Origin: Magnolia sinica
Taxonomy: Eukaryota; Streptophyta; Magnoliopsida; Magnoliales; Magnoliaceae
Length of the DNA: 64,000 nucleotides
Direction: 5' to 3'
Assembly (NCBI RefSeq): GCF_029962835.1
Contig: NC_080577.1
Coordinates: 26,890,501 to 26,954,500 of the forward strand
The stretch's first letter is position 1; the number at the start of each line of letters is the position of its first letter. The notes beneath the pieces are model-generated. The model ran no database searches, was not told the origin of the DNA, and saw only the letters and a list, made by a program, of their open reading frames with translations. Both the position numbers and the translations under genes were made by a program. Of this stretch, positions 61,044 through 64,000 are shown in pieces.

Positions 61044-62057
61044 GCCCAGAGTATGGTTCATACATAGATGACGACCGTTAAACCGTGTAGTCCCTGCACC
61101 ATAACCGCTGTTATATATGGATGCCTGTGCTTGTCCACGATGTTCGTTACCATAGGAAGCAGTGGGCGTGGGGATAACGACGGCCACCGTTGAAACCTTT
61201 GTAAGGCCCACCATGATGTTTATTTACAAACCTGATAATAAGGTGACAGAGATATGTACGAAGAGATAACACAAATGTAGGCTTGATTTAAACCTTATGT
61301 GGCCCCCGGGAAGTTTTGAATGGTAGGCATTCTATCCACACTGTTTCCAATGGTGTGGTCAACTTGAGATTTGGATGTGCCTCCATTTTTGGCCCATGCC
61401 TAAAATGATCTATAAAAACGGATGGACGGTGTGGATAAAACATATACATCATGGTTCCACAGAGTTTTTCGACATATACACATTACCTACACGAGTGCCG
61501 TTACGTTATAATAAGCCTTAAACGTGCGACGACTAGGGCTGTCAACGTGCCGGACCCGGTGGTTTAGGATAGGAATTTAGATAGTTTCGGGCCGGGCTTT
61601 AGGGCTGGCCCGAACCTGCCCATTGACACCACTGGCGACCACGACGACGAGGACTTTTTAATCAATAGTCAGTCAACGGCCAGAATAACGCGGTAGTACG
61701 CCAGCTTCTGCAGCACCCCAAGATCCGTGGGACCCACTCTGCCGTTTCTCATAAATCCACTCCGTACATGAGATGATACGTATAAATTTATATGTTGAGG
61801 CCAAAAATAAGATCGATTAGAAACTAATGTGGGCCACAAAAAGGAACAATTGGAATAGTGAGATGCACACCATCAAAATTTTCCATATGCTTTTTGGGTC
61901 CAGAGGAGTGTAGATGCCATCTGAACCGTTCATCCGATGAGTTTCTATAGGATGAAGGGATATGCAAAAAATTAAGCTTGATCCGAAATTCAGGTGGGCA
62001 ACTCAGTGTGTTGAGGAGAGGATACGGGTTCGGGTCCGTCCTGGGACTTCTACAGAA
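61044..62057. other. Non-coding, MITE remnants
   Basis: Fold-back halves at about 61140-61480 (ending 'ataaaacatatacatcatgg') and 61715-62010. The small TIR element at 61534-61634 is listed separately. No gene is visible. Confidence 0.5.
61534..61634. mobile_element. 101-bp hAT-type MITE
   Basis: The left end TAGGGCTGTCAACG mirrors the diverged right end CATTGACACCACTG. Flanks GCGACGAC (61526-61533) and GCGACCAC (61635-61642) are an 8-bp duplication with one mismatch. Confidence 0.7.
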
Positions 62058-62538
62058 GGGACGCGAATTGCGTAATACCCCGGCAGGGCTCTGTGGGGCC
62101 CATCGTGATGTAAGTGTTTTATCCACGCTGCTCATTGCTTTTCTCATATCATTTTAAGATATGATGCTAAAAATGAAGCATGTCTACAGCTCCGTTGGAC
62201 CACACCAAAGGAAGCCGCAGTGATAATGACACCAACCGTTCAAACCTTTCTAAGGGCCACCGTGATGTTTTTTTACGGTCCAAACTATTAATAAGGTCAT
62301 GTAGACGTGGATGAAGTGAAAACACAAATATCATCTTGATCCGAAATTTCTCCATCTCCTAAGAAGTTTTTAATGCTGGAAGTTCAATGCCCAGCTTGTG
62401 GTCCCCTTAATCCCTGGACCTACTTTATTTTTTGGGTCATATCTTAAAATAATCTGAGAAAAACGATGAACGGCGTGGATAAAAAAACTAACATCACGGT
62501 GGGCCCCACAGAGCCCCACCCGGACGGATCCGCGTCCC
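62058..62538. mobile_element. Fold-back MITE abutting the kinase TATA box
   Basis: Inverted ends GGGACGCGAATTGCG (62058) and GGATCCGCGTCCC (ending 62538). The inner arms are GCTCTGTGGGGCCCATCGTG and the mirror GGTGGGCCCCACAGAGCCCC. The expected 9-bp flanks match only in part, so the duplication is weak. The right end lies directly against the TATA-like sequence of the kinase gene. Confidence 0.75.
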
Positions 62539-62547
62539 TATAAAATA
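62539..62547 (+). promoter_or_regulatory. TATA box of the kinase gene
   Basis: TATAAAATA, about 73 bp before the predicted ATG, followed by a CT-rich leader (62555-62610). It starts at the base after the MITE end. Confidence 0.65.
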
Positions 62548-62611
62548 GAAGCAACTCTCTTCCATCGTTCCATCTGTTTTTCGTTTGTCACTCCCACGAT
62601 TTCTCCTGTCT

Positions 62612-64000
62612 ATGAATTTCAGGAACGAGGTATGTAGATCATGAGAGATTATCCCATACAATCACTGCACACGTACTTTCACACACAACCCTCACTCTTT
62701 CCCGCATCGTGTCACTTGTGTAGGGGATCCCAGCCGTGCAAATGAAAGACTACACCACTATGGTTACCGGCCGTGAGAATTAGGCCAATCCACTCATTAC
62801 ATCAGGTCTGATCATCTGCTGTCCGTTGATTTCGAATCTGTGGACCGGCAGATGAACGGACCTGCCTAATTCTTGCCGCAGGACGCGAACCGGGTAGGGC
62901 GCGGATCGGGTACTCCCCACCTGGACCTAGCTAGAGACGGACGATCCTGTCAGGAGCTCTGTGGGGCCCACTATGATGAATATGTTTTATCCCCTACACA
63001 AGTAGGCGCCCCAAGAATCATAAACTGCAAATGAAATTCGATCCAAACAGACCAACAATCTTGGCAGCAATGCACTGACTTTTACTGAACAATGTCACTT
63101 GCAGAGAGTTGTCCCCCTCGATTCAAGGATGGATTCACAAGTCTTCACTTTTCAAGAACTTGCACTAGCTACCGCGAATTTTCGGCCTGAATTTATATTA
63201 GGCAGGAGAAATTCTGAAGTTTTTAAGGGACAACTCGAGATTGATGGCCCGGTAAATGTGATGCCTGGCCCATTTTCTGCTCTGCACTGTCTTTATCATT
63301 TTAATTGCGTTTTTCTTTCGTTGTGAATACTTCATTGATACTGATTTCTGTTTATCTATGCGTAGTTTGTGGCGATTAAACGAGTCAATGGAAACAGAGA
63401 ATTCTTGGTTGAGGTTTTGATGCTAAGCCTTGTTCGCCATCCGAATCTGGTCAATTTGATTGGCTATTGTGCCGACGGTGATCAACGGCTTTTGGTGTAT
63501 GAGTACATGCCTTTGGGATCTCTGGAAGACCATTTGTTCGGTACACTATCCACATACCCTTTGATTTGTAACCACTTCAATTGTGTTTGGATACTCAATT
63601 GAATCAGATTACAATATAATTTAATCCAAGAAAGAGTAAACAACACTCTATTTGTTGCAATGGACTAACCCCAAATTGTAATTAGCATCATTTCACATCC
63701 AAACTGCAAATACATAGCACTGTGGTCATGGAAGCCAACCACACTTTAGTCATTTCCTTCATTATGAATTGCAATTCAGTTCAATTGAGCATGCAAACAC
63801 ACCCGAACGAGAAAGTAAAGAAGCTGGCAGTTTTGATCAGTATTCAGATATATTTCTCCTCTTTGAATGGCCATCTCTAATAGTTCGGGCCCCACATTTT
63901 CTTTGCAGATGTTGCGCCAGATCAGAGACCATTAGACTGGTACACTAGGATGAAAATAGCTGTAGGTGTCGCTAAAGGCTTGGAGTATTTGCAAATCAAG
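62612..64000 (+). CDS. Receptor-like cytoplasmic kinase (RLCK-VII/PBL-like), 5' part
   Basis: Four exons are readable: 62612-62629, 63105-63251, 63366-63540 and 63909 to beyond the window edge; all introns are GT...AG and the frame is kept (phases 0, 0, 1). Residues 20-38 hold the '[13 protein letters not shown]' box that opens the kinase region of RLCK-VII proteins, residue 60 is the VAIK lysine, residue 71 the likely helix-C Glu, then '[28 protein letters not shown]' in parts, and the last exon gives '[11 protein letters not shown]'. Such kinases act at the inner plasma membrane below receptor kinases in immunity or development. Odd points: the glycine loop reads [11 protein letters not shown], keeping one of three glycines, and the six-residue first exon (MNFRNE) has no Gly-2 for myristoylation, which many relatives have. 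The catalytic loop lies outside the window, so activity cannot be judged. Confidence 0.88.
62881..62992. mobile_element. MITE remnant in intron 1 of the kinase gene
   Basis: GGACGCGAACCGGG, then GGGTACTCCCCACCTGGACC and GCTCTGTGGGGCCCACTATG, match the left arm of the fold-back family (compare 51390 and 62058). No right arm follows, so it is a half element. Confidence 0.65.

Overview
This window is nuclear DNA from a flowering plant. It is AT-rich, has few genes and is packed with transposable elements. The Tork- and SIRE-type Copia remains, hAT- and Mutator-type MITEs, a U2 snRNA copy with a plant-type promoter, and a plant receptor-like cytoplasmic kinase with short introns all say angiosperm. 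The very many fold-back repeats built on GTGGGCCCACC with a 'CATGATGTATGTG' flank remind me of magnoliid genomes such as Lauraceae or Magnoliaceae; that is a recollection, not a demonstration.

Layout. 1-2715: non-coding DNA with microsatellites and a 39-bp minisatellite. 2716-24001: one old Tork/Tnt1-like Copia element (minus strand) cut into four pieces by three later insertions: a SIRE-like Copia element of about 10.3 kb (3131-13438), an LTR-like block of about 1.4 kb (14379-15821), and a 5.8-kb coding-free TG...CA element called A here (16203-21965). 24143-28439: element B of the same family, inverted, with a perfect 5-bp target duplication. 28548-33377: a fold-back MITE holding a truncated family member (C) and a PIF/Harbinger-like element. 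34187-34607: a U2 snRNA copy whose promoter and RNA part are separated by a 165-bp MITE. 34956-35835: an hAT-type element. 37610-39395: a probable solo Copia LTR. 42184-46920: family member D. 48385-53510: MITEs, including one carrying an internal ~165-bp satellite. 53567-54121: a second hAT-type copy. 54425-61043: another hAT-like element split by family member E. 61044-62538: MITE remnants. 62539-64000: the only convincing protein-coding gene, an RLCK-VII/PBL-like kinase that runs off the right edge.

The most unusual content is the A-E family. Members are about 4.3 to 6 kb, have no coding capacity, begin TGTAA.. or TGTGA.. and (when complete) end GGGGCGTGACA, and are flanked by 5-bp duplications. 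They share a conserved module near each end around a middle full of GGCCCA/TGGGCC repeats. The conservative reading is giant solo LTRs of a Del/Tekay-like Ty3 element; no internal domain is present here to prove it. There are no operons, CRISPR arrays or other prokaryotic features. Apart from the kinase and perhaps the U2 copy, almost every open reading frame is a chance frame in repeats or a broken piece of retrotransposon.
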